From Thermoplasmata archaeon (GTDB lineage Archaea > Thermoplasmatota > Thermoplasmata > Lutacidiplasmatales > UBA184), in assembly GCA_013044425.1 (NCBI GenBank), contig JABEUK010000124.1, positions 1 through 16,499 of the forward strand: a stretch of DNA of 16,499 nucleotides, given 5' to 3'. This document shows, in pieces, positions 6,839 to 12,890 of this stretch. A program made the translations under genes and the position numbers. The notes beneath the pieces were generated by a model. That model did not search any database. It was not told the origin of the DNA and was given only the letters and a program-made list of their open reading frames with translations. Position 1 is the stretch's first letter, and each line of letters opens with the position of its first letter.

Positions 6839-7312
6839 ATGGAGCCGCGGTGGATGGCCGACGAGATGCTCGGCCGACTCGCGCGCTATCTCCGTTTCAT
6901 GGGCTTCGACACCGCCTACGCGCGAGGATGGACCGATCACGAGGTCCGCGCCCGGGCGCATCTCGAGGGTCGAATCCTGCTGACCCGGGACCGCACGCTG
7001 GCCCGGCAGACGCCCGGGGCCGTGGGACTCTGCTCAACCGACATCGGCGGCCAGTTGGTCGAGATACGCAGGGCGTTCCCGACGATCCCATGGGAGCTCC
7101 GTCCCGATAGATGCACGCTCTGTAACGGCGTGCTCTCCCGATGGGTCCCATCCCCCGCGGAGCCCCTTCCCCGAGGGGCTCCGCGGGAGCTGGTCGAGCG
7201 CGGCCTCACTCTATACCGGTGCCCGGACTGCTTGCATGTCTACTGGCAAGGGTCCCACTCGGAGAAGGTCCGTAACCTCATCGCGCACGCGGCGCAGCCG
7301 TTGGAGGCCTAG
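6839..7312 (+). CDS. Mut7-C RNase domain protein with zinc ribbon
   Basis: This 157-residue protein belongs to the Mut7-C (DUF82) family, a PIN-like RNase fold followed by a zinc ribbon. MADEMLGRLARYLRFMGFD at 6-24 is the family's opening block with acidic D8, and ILLTRDR at 46-52 is the second conserved acidic block. The zinc ribbon is C92-x2-C95 and C128-x2-C131, followed by the typical VYWQGSH. It is presumed to cut or process RNA; the substrate is unknown. ATG 6839 is preferred over an upstream GTG at 6800 because the family starts just before the LADxMLGRLA block and because 6800 lies almost on the promoter box. The tRNA methyltransferase starts 2 bp after its stop, so the two are co-transcribed, which hints at a tRNA or rRNA role. 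Confidence 0.85.
   Translation: MEPRWMADEMLGRLARYLRFMGFDTAYARGWTDHEVRARAHLEGRILLTRDRTLARQTPGAVGLCSTDIGGQLVEIRRAFPTIPWELRPDRCTLCNGVLSRWVPSPAEPLPRGAPRELVERGLTLYRCPDCLHVYWQGSHSEKVRNLIAHAAQPLEA
7154..7187. repeat. Perfect 13-bp inverted repeat inside the Mut7-C gene
   Basis: CCCGCGGAGCCCC at 7154-7166 and GGGGCTCCGCGGG at 7175-7187 are exact reverse complements with an 8-base loop. It encodes the linker between the two zinc knuckles. As RNA it would be a very stable hairpin within the message. Confidence 0.8.
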
Positions 7313-7314
7313 CC

Positions 7315-8325
7315 GTGCGCCTGTGGATCGAGCTATCGGGGCTGAGCGAAGCGCTGGCGCGTGCGGAGGCGGCCGGAGCCGCCGAAGCGCTCGGCGGGCA
7401 CGCGGAGGCATCGGTGCCTTCCCCCGCGCCGGGGCTCTTGGCCATCGAGCTTCCGAACACGGCGGAGCCCGCGGCCCTCGCACGACGCCTCGCGCTGTCC
7501 CGGCGGTTGCTTCGACCGATGGGGACCGAACCGTCCAACGCGATCGGCGCGATCGAGGCGCTCGGCTCCGGGGGGCGTACCGCGGCGCTGCGCCGCCTGG
7601 GCCATGCGAGCTCGGGCGGATCGGATCCTGCCATCGCCCGCAGCGCGCAAGCGTTCCGTCGCGGGGGGGGCAAGATATCGCTCGCCGATCCGGACCTGCG
7701 CATCTGGATCGCCGGCGATCCCGGGGGCTCCGAACTCTACCTCGAGGAGCTCGCGAGCGTGGATCGCTCCCGGTTCGAGAGCCGACGGATCTCCCGACTC
7801 CCCTTCCAACGCCCCGTCGGGCTCGACCCCCGGCTCGCGCGGGCCGCGGCCAACCTAGCGCGCATCCGTCCGAACGACCGCGTCATCGATCCGTTCGTCG
7901 GGACGGGAGCGCTCTTGGCCGAGGCCGGTCTGTTGGGAGCCCGGCTCTACGGCATCGACATCGACTCGACCATGATCCGCGGCACGCTCCAGAACCTCGC
8001 CCATCTCGGGATCCACGCCGAGGAGCTGAGGGTGGGCGATGCCGGGGCGCTTGGCACAGAGGCCGGCATGGAGGAGTTCGACGCGCTCCTGACCGACCCG
8101 CCGTACGGGCGGGCGTCGGCGACGGGTGAGGAAGGCGGGGCCGCCCTCATGGCTCGGGTATTGCCGGGATGGGCGAGCCGGGTCCGCGAGGGCGGCCGGG
8201 TGGTCGTCGTCGTCCCAGGGGGGCCGGATCCGCTCACCGCGCCCTGGCGCCGGAAGCTCTCGATCCCCGTGCGCGTTCACCGCAGCCTGACCCGCGAGTT
8301 CCGCGTCTACGAGCGGTCTCCCTAG
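7315..8325 (+). CDS. TrmG10/Trm11-family tRNA guanine-10 N2-methyltransferase
   Basis: This 336-residue SAM-dependent methyltransferase probably converts G10 of tRNA to m2G/m22G. The N-terminal half (1-150) is the less conserved substrate-binding region where THUMP sits in the family; I cannot confirm THUMP by eye. The linker RLPFQRPVGLDPRLARAAAN (161-180) is the family's RPxxxPxxxDPRLAR block. The Rossmann domain has DPFVGTGALLAEA (192-204), the acidic strand GIDID (213-217) and the catalytic DPPYGR (261-266), which matches the (N/D)PPY motif of amino-methyltransferases. The start is GTG 7315, 2 bp after the Mut7-C stop. The convergent protease gene shares its stop region. Confidence 0.87.
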   Translation: MRLWIELSGLSEALARAEAAGAAEALGGHAEASVPSPAPGLLAIELPNTAEPAALARRLALSRRLLRPMGTEPSNAIGAIEALGSGGRTAALRRLGHASSGGSDPAIARSAQAFRRGGGKISLADPDLRIWIAGDPGGSELYLEELASVDRSRFESRRISRLPFQRPVGLDPRLARAAANLARIRPNDRVIDPFVGTGALLAEAGLLGARLYGIDIDSTMIRGTLQNLAHLGIHAEELRVGDAGALGTEAGMEEFDALLTDPPYGRASATGEEGGAALMARVLPGWASRVREGGRVVVVVPGGPDPLTAPWRRKLSIPVRVHRSLTREFRVYERSP

Positions 8326-9911
8326 GGCGGGCTGAGCGGGGGGAAGGTGATGGTCGCCGAACCGGCACCGACGGGCGGGCACACCTCCATCGCACCGAAC
8401 TGGATCAGGATGGAATGGGCGGCCGCGGGGTTCGTGTACAGCACGGTCAGCGGGATCGAAGCGGAGGACGCGATCGTGACGTACGCGGCGGAGGAGGTCA
8501 CCACCGACGCGCCGTGGAGCACGACGTTCGTACCGTTGGGGAAGTAGAACGTCCACGTGGAGTTCCCGGCGTACGCGTTGAACGCGGCGCCCGATAAGTA
8601 CTGCCAGCTTCCGTTCTGGGTCGGTATGGAGACGTTCTGTACGATCGTCGAGAAGAAGAATCCATGCGCGATCTCGTCGGAGTTCTGGATGACCACCGAT
8701 AGATTCGCCGCGACGAGCGTCCCCGGAGGGGGGTGCACGGGGTACTGGACCGTCGTACTCGACAGGCCGATCGAGCCGGAGGGAGCGGAGATCGGGACAA
8801 GGACGAACCCCGAGACGAGGATCGCTGCGACGCCGACCCCGATCAGCGTACGACCGAGCCCGATCGGCGTGATGTCGTTGAGCGGTGGAGGGTGGCGAAC
8901 CCCCATCAAGAGGACGAGGAACCCGATGATCAGCCACCCGAAGTAGAAGAACAGCCCGATCGCGAAGAGAAAGAAGACCGCGGCGATGCTCATGAACCGG
9001 GCCCGGTCGCCGAGGAGCGCGCGCCAGACGTGACCGCCATCAAGCTGTCCGGCGGGCAACAGATTCAGGGAGGTGACGAGGATCCCCACCCACCCCGCGA
9101 ACTCGAGGGGATGGACGTTGCCCGAGATCGGGAAGAACAGCGAGAGCCCATACCACAGAGGCGGGCTGTTGAGGACGAGGTTGCTGTAGCTCGTGCCCAG
9201 GACCGTCGGACCGCACGCGGCGAGCGAGGGAGCCACGGAGTGCGCGGAGAGGTACAGCCCGAGGATCGTCACGGGAATGGCGACGATGAATCCGGCGATC
9301 GGTCCCGCGGCTCCGATGTCGAACAGAGCCTTGCGGTCGGTGAACGGCTGGCGGATGCTGATGAACGCACCGAAGGTACCGAGGAGGAGCGGCGGAGGGA
9401 CGGGGATGAAGTACGGGAGCGACGCCTCCAGCTGGTAGCGTCGGGACATCCAGTAGTGCGCGAGCTCGTGGAGGCCCAGGATCAGCATCAGGGGGAGGGC
9501 GAAGGTGAGTCCCCCCCACAGGAACGCGTTGGAGGTGATCGTCGACTGGCCCTCGTACGAGAGCCAGATGAGCGCTCCGGCGAAGTCGACCGACGCGATG
9601 GTCGCCACCAAGAGGAGGATGTTGATCCAGACCCCCTTGTAGCGAGGGATAGGCCGCCGGACCACCTCGATCGTGTACTCTCCGGTCTGGTAGTGGAGGA
9701 TCGGAATATAGAACAGCGGCCAGAGATCTTTGCAGAGCCGGTCGAACTTCTCCTCGAGCGTCGCGGGATCGACGTGGACGGAGAGGACGAGGGACGCGGG
9801 CGCTATCTGGGTCTCGTAGATCGGAAAGTAGATCGCGACCGCCGCACGCAGCCGGTCGAGCTCGCTCGACGACCCGGCGGAAGGGAGAGGCCCGGCCCCG
9901 GGGCCACCCAT
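8322..9911 (-). CDS. Site-2-protease-like M50 intramembrane metalloprotease
   Basis: This 529-residue membrane protein is an S2P/M50 peptidase expected to cleave membrane-bound substrates inside the bilayer. Residues about 25-90 form a cytoplasmic domain (YETQIAPASLVLSVHVDPAT) common in archaeal and plant EGY-type S2Ps. About eight hydrophobic segments span 95-375. The zinc site is HELAH at 148-152 with the third ligand in LPAGQLDGGH at 285-294 (D291). GPIAGF at 203-208 is also typical. After the last helix (about 352-372) comes a roughly 150-residue Ser/Thr/Asn-rich beta-like domain with several sequons, probably outside the cell; this tail is not part of the core family. The start is ATG 9911 with GAGGGCGAG 6-14 bases upstream, 15 bp after the DUF5611-like stop. 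Confidence 0.9.
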   Translation of the reverse strand: MGGPGAGPLPSAGSSSELDRLRAAVAIYFPIYETQIAPASLVLSVHVDPATLEEKFDRLCKDLWPLFYIPILHYQTGEYTIEVVRRPIPRYKGVWINILLLVATIASVDFAGALIWLSYEGQSTITSNAFLWGGLTFALPLMLILGLHELAHYWMSRRYQLEASLPYFIPVPPPLLLGTFGAFISIRQPFTDRKALFDIGAAGPIAGFIVAIPVTILGLYLSAHSVAPSLAACGPTVLGTSYSNLVLNSPPLWYGLSLFFPISGNVHPLEFAGWVGILVTSLNLLPAGQLDGGHVWRALLGDRARFMSIAAVFFLFAIGLFFYFGWLIIGFLVLLMGVRHPPPLNDITPIGLGRTLIGVGVAAILVSGFVLVPISAPSGSIGLSSTTVQYPVHPPPGTLVAANLSVVIQNSDEIAHGFFFSTIVQNVSIPTQNGSWQYLSGAAFNAYAGNSTWTFYFPNGTNVVLHGASVVTSSAAYVTIASSASIPLTVLYTNPAAAHSILIQFGAMEVCPPVGAGSATITFPPLSPP

Positions 9912-9926
9912 CGATGCTCGCCCTCG

Positions 9927-10244
9927 CTAGTCCGACGCAGCGGCCGACGTTCGCAGTCGTTTGGCGCGCTCTTTCGCCGAGTACCCGGTCGCCGCTTCCA
10001 AGAAGCGGTTGTACCGATTGATTGTTTCGCGGGCGACGTCCTCGGGAACCTTCGGGTTCATCGCGACCGTCACTTCAAGCTCCCGTCCCTCGGCGTGGAC
10101 CGCGATCCGTTCGAGAGCCCCATAGCGTGCGGTCGCGACCCCTCCCGCGATCTGGGCCGCACCGAACTCCGCGGCCAGCTTACCCTGAAGGATCTCGGGA
10201 GTCAGCTGGGAACGGAAACTCGTCCGGACCGGATATCTCTGCAC
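9927..10244 (-). CDS. DUF5611-like small archaeal protein
   Basis: This 105-residue protein has an alpha/beta pattern: an N-terminal strand and helix, a GALERIAVHAEGRELEVTVAM beta region split around 42-62, and a C-terminal helix containing INRYNRFLEAATGYSAKERAKRL-like sequence (75-97). The NxFLxxATGxxxKERAKR signature matches, from memory, the archaeal family DUF5611, whose function is unknown. It starts with GTG 10244, which lies about 27 bp after a TATA box (10267-10276), so the transcript should be leaderless. The protease gene follows 15 bp after the stop, making an operon of at least two genes. There are no catalytic motifs and no membrane segment. Confidence 0.7.
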   Translation of the reverse strand: MQRYPVRTSFRSQLTPEILQGKLAAEFGAAQIAGGVATARYGALERIAVHAEGRELEVTVAMNPKVPEDVARETINRYNRFLEAATGYSAKERAKRLRTSAAASD

Positions 10245-10266
10245 GGCATCCGTCGAAGCGGAGCTT

Positions 10267-10276
10267 TCTATAAACG
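10267..10276 (-). promoter_or_regulatory. TATA box for the DUF5611-like/protease operon
   Basis: TCTATAAACG (CGTTTATAGA on the coding strand) is centred about 27 bp before the GTG at 10244. It is one of the clearest TATA boxes in the window and supports the GTG start. Confidence 0.6.
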
Positions 10277-10303
10277 CTTAGCCGGACTCCCGGCCCGCAC
10301 CGA

Positions 10304-10525
10304 TCAGACCGTCTCGATCTCGAACCGGACCCGGTAGCCGCGGAGCCGGCGGGTGAGCTCGTCCGTCAGGTCCAAGAGCTGCTCCAACCGAGCGCCGCCC
10401 TGCCAATCGTAGACAAAGTCGTAGTTGCCCTGGGTCGGCTCGAATCCGATCGCACGGAGCTGGCCGGCCACTTCCGAGGGCGTTCCGCCTTCACTATCGA
10501 ACGTCACCCTGAGGTACGTCTCCAT
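10304..10525 (-). CDS. Small unrecognised protein (73 aa)
   Basis: The protein has a beta-alpha-beta-alpha-beta pattern: strand TYLRVTFDS, helix TPSEVAGQLRAIGF, strand around YDFVYDW, a long helix LEQLLDLTDELTRRLRG, and strand YRVRFEIETV at the end. Composition is normal and acidic/basic residues alternate as in a folded domain, so I regard it as real. The layout resembles a small ACT- or ferredoxin-like fold, but I do not recognise the family and no catalytic residues stand out. ATG 10525 lies about 30 bp after an AT-rich box (10551-10560) and 59 bp after the PPAT stop, so it may have its own promoter or be read with PPAT. Confidence 0.7.
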   Translation of the reverse strand: METYLRVTFDSEGGTPSEVAGQLRAIGFEPTQGNYDFVYDWQGGARLEQLLDLTDELTRRLRGYRVRFEIETV

Positions 10526-10530
10526 CACGG

Positions 10531-10560
10531 GCCGAAGGGGCGCCCCTCGGCTTAATGTTT
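10531..10560 (-). promoter_or_regulatory. Hairpin and TATA-like box before the 73-aa gene
   Basis: GCCGA and TCGGC flank the self-complementary GGGGCGCCCC at 10531-10551, giving a GC-rich stem with one bulged A. Just outside it, AAACATTAAG on the coding strand (10551-10560) sits about 30 bp before the ATG at 10525. The hairpin could end PPAT transcripts, or be a protein-binding site between TATA box and start; no T-run follows it on the minus strand. Confidence 0.35.
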
Positions 10561-10584
10561 GTTCGACCGGGACCGGCGGGCGCG

Positions 10585-11388
10585 TCAACGTGAGGCGCGC
10601 GAGTGGCCGGGCGAGGGACGGATCCTCTCCCGGACCGATCGCTCGAGCTCCTCGGCCGAGCGCGCGCGAACCCGGATCTCCGGTAGTCGGATCGGGCTCG
10701 CCTCGATGGCGATGCTCCACATGAGGTACGGACGCGAACGCAGCCGGACCTCGAGGTCGATCTCGGACGGGCATCGGCGCTCCCGGTCGCGCTGCGAGGC
10801 CGACGGGGGTTCTCCCGGGGCGGACCAGCGGATCCGGGGCGACCGATAGACGGCTTCGAGGGCCGCCCGGATCGCAGGGCGAGCTGCACTCGGGGCGCGC
10901 ACGTGGATCGGAATGCGCGAGAGCCGGCGACCTCGACGGTCGATGATCCGAGCCCGGATCCGCCGCGAGCTCACCGGCTGGAGATCGTCGGCGAGGACGA
11001 GCGGCACGGTCACCACGACCACGGGGGGCAAACCCCGCCGTCGGCGTTCTCGATTTACGGCGCGGGCGCCCTCCCGGGTGTCCGACGAGACCACGAGCGC
11101 GGACACGCCCGGCTCGACGGACCGGCCGAAGCCATCGTCCAGCGGGGCGATCCACCACGCGCGATCGGGATAATGTCGCCGCACCCACGTGGCGAGGGCG
11201 CGGCGCCGAGCACGGTACGATGCGATGAGCTCGGTCCGCGGTTTCGGCCGGCCGCGAAGGAACTCGGTCGTGGTGAGGCCGATACCCACCTTCCGCCCCA
11301 CGCGGAAGGCGCTGCTCAGGAGCGCTTCATGACCGACGTGGAGTCGATCGAAGGTGCCGCCTAGCACCACGACCGGAAAACGCGCCAC
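10585..11388 (-). CDS. coaD: Archaeal phosphopantetheine adenylyltransferase with C-terminal extension
   Basis: This 267-residue protein begins with a complete archaeal PPAT, which transfers AMP from ATP to 4'-phosphopantetheine in CoA synthesis. GGTFDRLHVGH at 10-20 is the nucleotidyltransferase HxGH motif, APLDDGFG at 81-88 and VVSSDT at 99-104 are archaeal PPAT blocks, and PVSSRRIR at 138-145 is the second nucleotide-binding motif. Archaeal PPAT usually ends near residue 155. Here about 110 more residues follow (158-267): IPIHVRAPSAARPAIRAALE then a strand, an Arg-rich linker, and a beta-rich stretch with IRLPEIRV. This part faintly recalls a shortened DUF84 NTPase domain, but its motifs are absent. 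The start is GTG 11388, 10 bp after the zinc-ribbon gene stop, so they form an operon. Confidence 0.88.
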   Translation of the reverse strand: MARFPVVVLGGTFDRLHVGHEALLSSAFRVGRKVGIGLTTTEFLRGRPKPRTELIASYRARRRALATWVRRHYPDRAWWIAPLDDGFGRSVEPGVSALVVSSDTREGARAVNRERRRRGLPPVVVVTVPLVLADDLQPVSSRRIRARIIDRRGRRLSRIPIHVRAPSAARPAIRAALEAVYRSPRIRWSAPGEPPSASQRDRERRCPSEIDLEVRLRSRPYLMWSIAIEASPIRLPEIRVRARSAEELERSVRERIRPSPGHSRASR

Positions 11389-11398
11389 CGGGGCCTCT

Positions 11399-11590
11399 CT
11401 ACCGGATGAAGTTGATGGCCAGCACGATGACGAGGAACGCGATGACGATGTACATCACGTTCGTGTAGAAACGTCGGGTGCGGATCGTGGCGTCGCGCTT
11501 CTCCTGGCAAACGGCGCTGCAGGTCTCTGAACCGGGAGCGCAGGTCTTTCCGCAGACCTTGCAGTGCCGATGGTCGATTCCGAGCGCCAT
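11399..11590 (-). CDS. DUF2116-type zinc-ribbon membrane protein
   Basis: This 63-residue protein has a zinc ribbon, HCKVCGKTCAPGSETCSAVC at about 8-27, with cysteines spaced CxxC...C...C, then a basic helix, then one C-terminal transmembrane segment (VMYIVIAFLVIVLAINFI). This architecture matches the archaeal DUF2116 family, of unknown function; the ribbon should face the cytoplasm. ATG 11590 (MALGIDHRHC) is preferred over a longer in-frame ATG at 11653 because the extension has no family character; CTGGCGGGG lies a few bases upstream. PPAT begins 10 bp after the stop, so this is probably the first gene of that operon. Archaeal genomes often keep DUF2116 near housekeeping genes, but no role follows from that. 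Confidence 0.82.
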   Translation of the reverse strand: MALGIDHRHCKVCGKTCAPGSETCSAVCQEKRDATIRTRRFYTNVMYIVIAFLVIVLAINFIR

Positions 11591-11741
11591 CGCCCCGCCA
11601 GGTTCGCCGGGGCCCTTAGCGTTGTGGGCGTTCCGGGCGGGTCCCGGCCGCACGATCCCCCTACCGCGGACGTGTACTCGGTCTCGAGCGTGCTGCCGGG
11701 GGCCGCCTGACGGAGGGAAGCCTCCCGGCGAGCTCGGGGCG

Positions 11742-11754
11742 AACGGTTATAACC
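11742..11754 (+). promoter_or_regulatory. TATA box of the S17e gene (AACGGTTATAACC)
   Basis: The box contains the perfect palindrome GGTTATAACC (11745-11754) and lies about 29 bp before the ATG at 11779, predicting a leaderless transcript. The core AACGGTTAT recurs at the same distance before the aldolase gene. Confidence 0.65.
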
Positions 11755-11778
11755 CGCACCTGGGTCGGAGCCGCCCGC

Positions 11779-12006
11779 ATGGGCAACATCCGCCAGACCT
11801 ACATCAAGAGGGTCGCGATCGACCTCATCCGCCACTACCCGAACGATTTCAACGGAGATTTCGCGAACAACAAGCGCAAGGTCCTCGAGCTGACGGACCT
11901 CGGCGTGCCGGTCGAAGGCGGCGAGTACCATGCTACGTACAAGAAGCTGGCCAACCGAATTGCCGGTTACACCGTCCGTTACGTCAAACGCAAACGCGGC
12001 ACGTAG
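11779..12006 (+). CDS. rps17e: 30S ribosomal protein S17e
   Basis: This 75-residue protein is a complete archaeal S17e. It has the family's opening (MGNIRQTYIKRVAIDLI), the DFNGDFANNKRKV block and the basic C-terminal GYTVRYVKRK. S17e is a small-subunit ribosomal protein restricted to archaea and eukaryotes. ATG 11779 is preceded by a strong TATA box at leaderless spacing. The following aldolase gene has its own TATA-like box, so S17e is probably transcribed alone. It is divergent from the DUF2116-PPAT operon. Confidence 0.95.
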   Translation: MGNIRQTYIKRVAIDLIRHYPNDFNGDFANNKRKVLELTDLGVPVEGGEYHATYKKLANRIAGYTVRYVKRKRGT

Positions 12007-12074
12007 AACGCCCAGCTCGCGGCCACCGCATCGGTCGGGCGAACCCCGGTCCTCCTCACCCGGGCAGCCGGTGC

Positions 12075-12085
12075 AACGGTTATCC
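12075..12085 (+). promoter_or_regulatory. TATA-like box of the aldolase gene (AACGGTTATCC)
   Basis: AACGGTTAT repeats the S17e promoter core. It begins 38 bp before TTG 12113, against 37 bp before the S17e ATG, which supports the TTG start. Confidence 0.5.
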
Positions 12086-12112
12086 ACGAACTCCGGCCTG
12101 CCCGCATCCGAT

Positions 12113-12868
12113 TTGACCGCGCAGGATTCTCTGAAGGACCGGCTCAGCTCCTCCCCGGATCCGTCCTTCGGCACCTGGATCTCGTCGTCCTCCTTCGTCT
12201 GCCTCGACGCGCTGAAGCAGATGGGCTTCGAGTGGTTCATGGTCGACACCGAGCACTCCCAGGTGAATCCCGAGACCATGGCCGCGATGATGGCCGACCT
12301 AAGCGGGAGTGGGGCCACACCCTTCGTCCGGGTGGGCAACCTCGATCCCTATCTGGTCAAGCAGGCGCTCGACGCGGGCGCGCGCGGGATCCTCGTTCCG
12401 CTCGTGAACACCGAGGCCCAAGCGAGGGCCGCCGTCGCCTATGCGAAGTACCCGCCGGACGGGATCCGGGGCGCCGCCGCCGGTGCCTCCTCCGGCTACG
12501 GGCGTCACCTGGCCTCGTACCTGCGGGCCGCGAACGCGGAGACAACCGTCGGGGTCCAGATCGAAACCACCGAGGCCCTCGACCATCTGGAGGCGATCGC
12601 CGGGGTCTCCGGGGTGGACATCCTGTTCGTGGGGCCTCAGGACCTCACCTTGAGCCTCGGTCTCCTGGACGACCGCAAGAACGAGAAGGTGCGCGACGCG
12701 ATGCGTCGGGTGGTGGCCGCCTGCGAACGGCACGGCAAGATCGCGGGCACGCTCGTCATCGACGTGGAAGAGAAGCGGGCGGCCGTCGATCTCGGCTTCC
12801 GGTTCATCTCCCTCGCGTCGGACGTGCGCTTCCTGATCCAGGGCGCGCAAGACTATCTGAACGCGTAG
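12113..12868 (+). CDS. HpcH/HpaI-family aldolase
   Basis: This 251-residue class II aldolase of the HpcH/HpaI (2-keto-3-deoxy sugar acid) family cleaves or forms pyruvate-containing hydroxy-keto acids using a divalent metal. GTWISSSS at 20-27 is the family's opening; the catalytic base is H48 in VDTEH; FVRVGNLDPYLVKQALDAGA, ILVPLVNT and YPPDGIRG are conserved; metal ligands are E151 in QIET and D177 in GPQDL. The family's usual Gly-Pro after the histidine is replaced by Ser-Gln, so substrate is uncertain. The frame is open upstream, but TTG 12113 gives the normal family length and fits a promoter box. No sugar-acid genes are adjacent, so its pathway is not shown by context. Confidence 0.85.
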   Translation: MTAQDSLKDRLSSSPDPSFGTWISSSSFVCLDALKQMGFEWFMVDTEHSQVNPETMAAMMADLSGSGATPFVRVGNLDPYLVKQALDAGARGILVPLVNTEAQARAAVAYAKYPPDGIRGAAAGASSGYGRHLASYLRAANAETTVGVQIETTEALDHLEAIAGVSGVDILFVGPQDLTLSLGLLDDRKNEKVRDAMRRVVAACERHGKIAGTLVIDVEEKRAAVDLGFRFISLASDVRFLIQGAQDYLNA

Positions 12869-12890
12869 GCCGGCTCCGCGCGCCGGCCTA
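12866..12890. terminator. Bidirectional hairpin between convergent genes
   Basis: TAGGCCGGC (12866-12874) and GCCGGCCTA (12882-12890) are a perfect 9-bp inverted repeat around a 7-base loop. The outer three bases are the stop codons of the aldolase (TAG, plus) and of aIF6 (TAG, minus). It occupies the whole 19-bp gap. No T-run follows on either side, so a terminator role is inference. Confidence 0.5.

Noticed and set aside
8733..10337. Open frame of 534 codons antisense to the S2P protease and its upstream gene
   Set aside because: Composition is dominated by Asp/Glu/Arg/Gly repeats that reflect the reverse complement of hydrophobic codons; no domain is visible.
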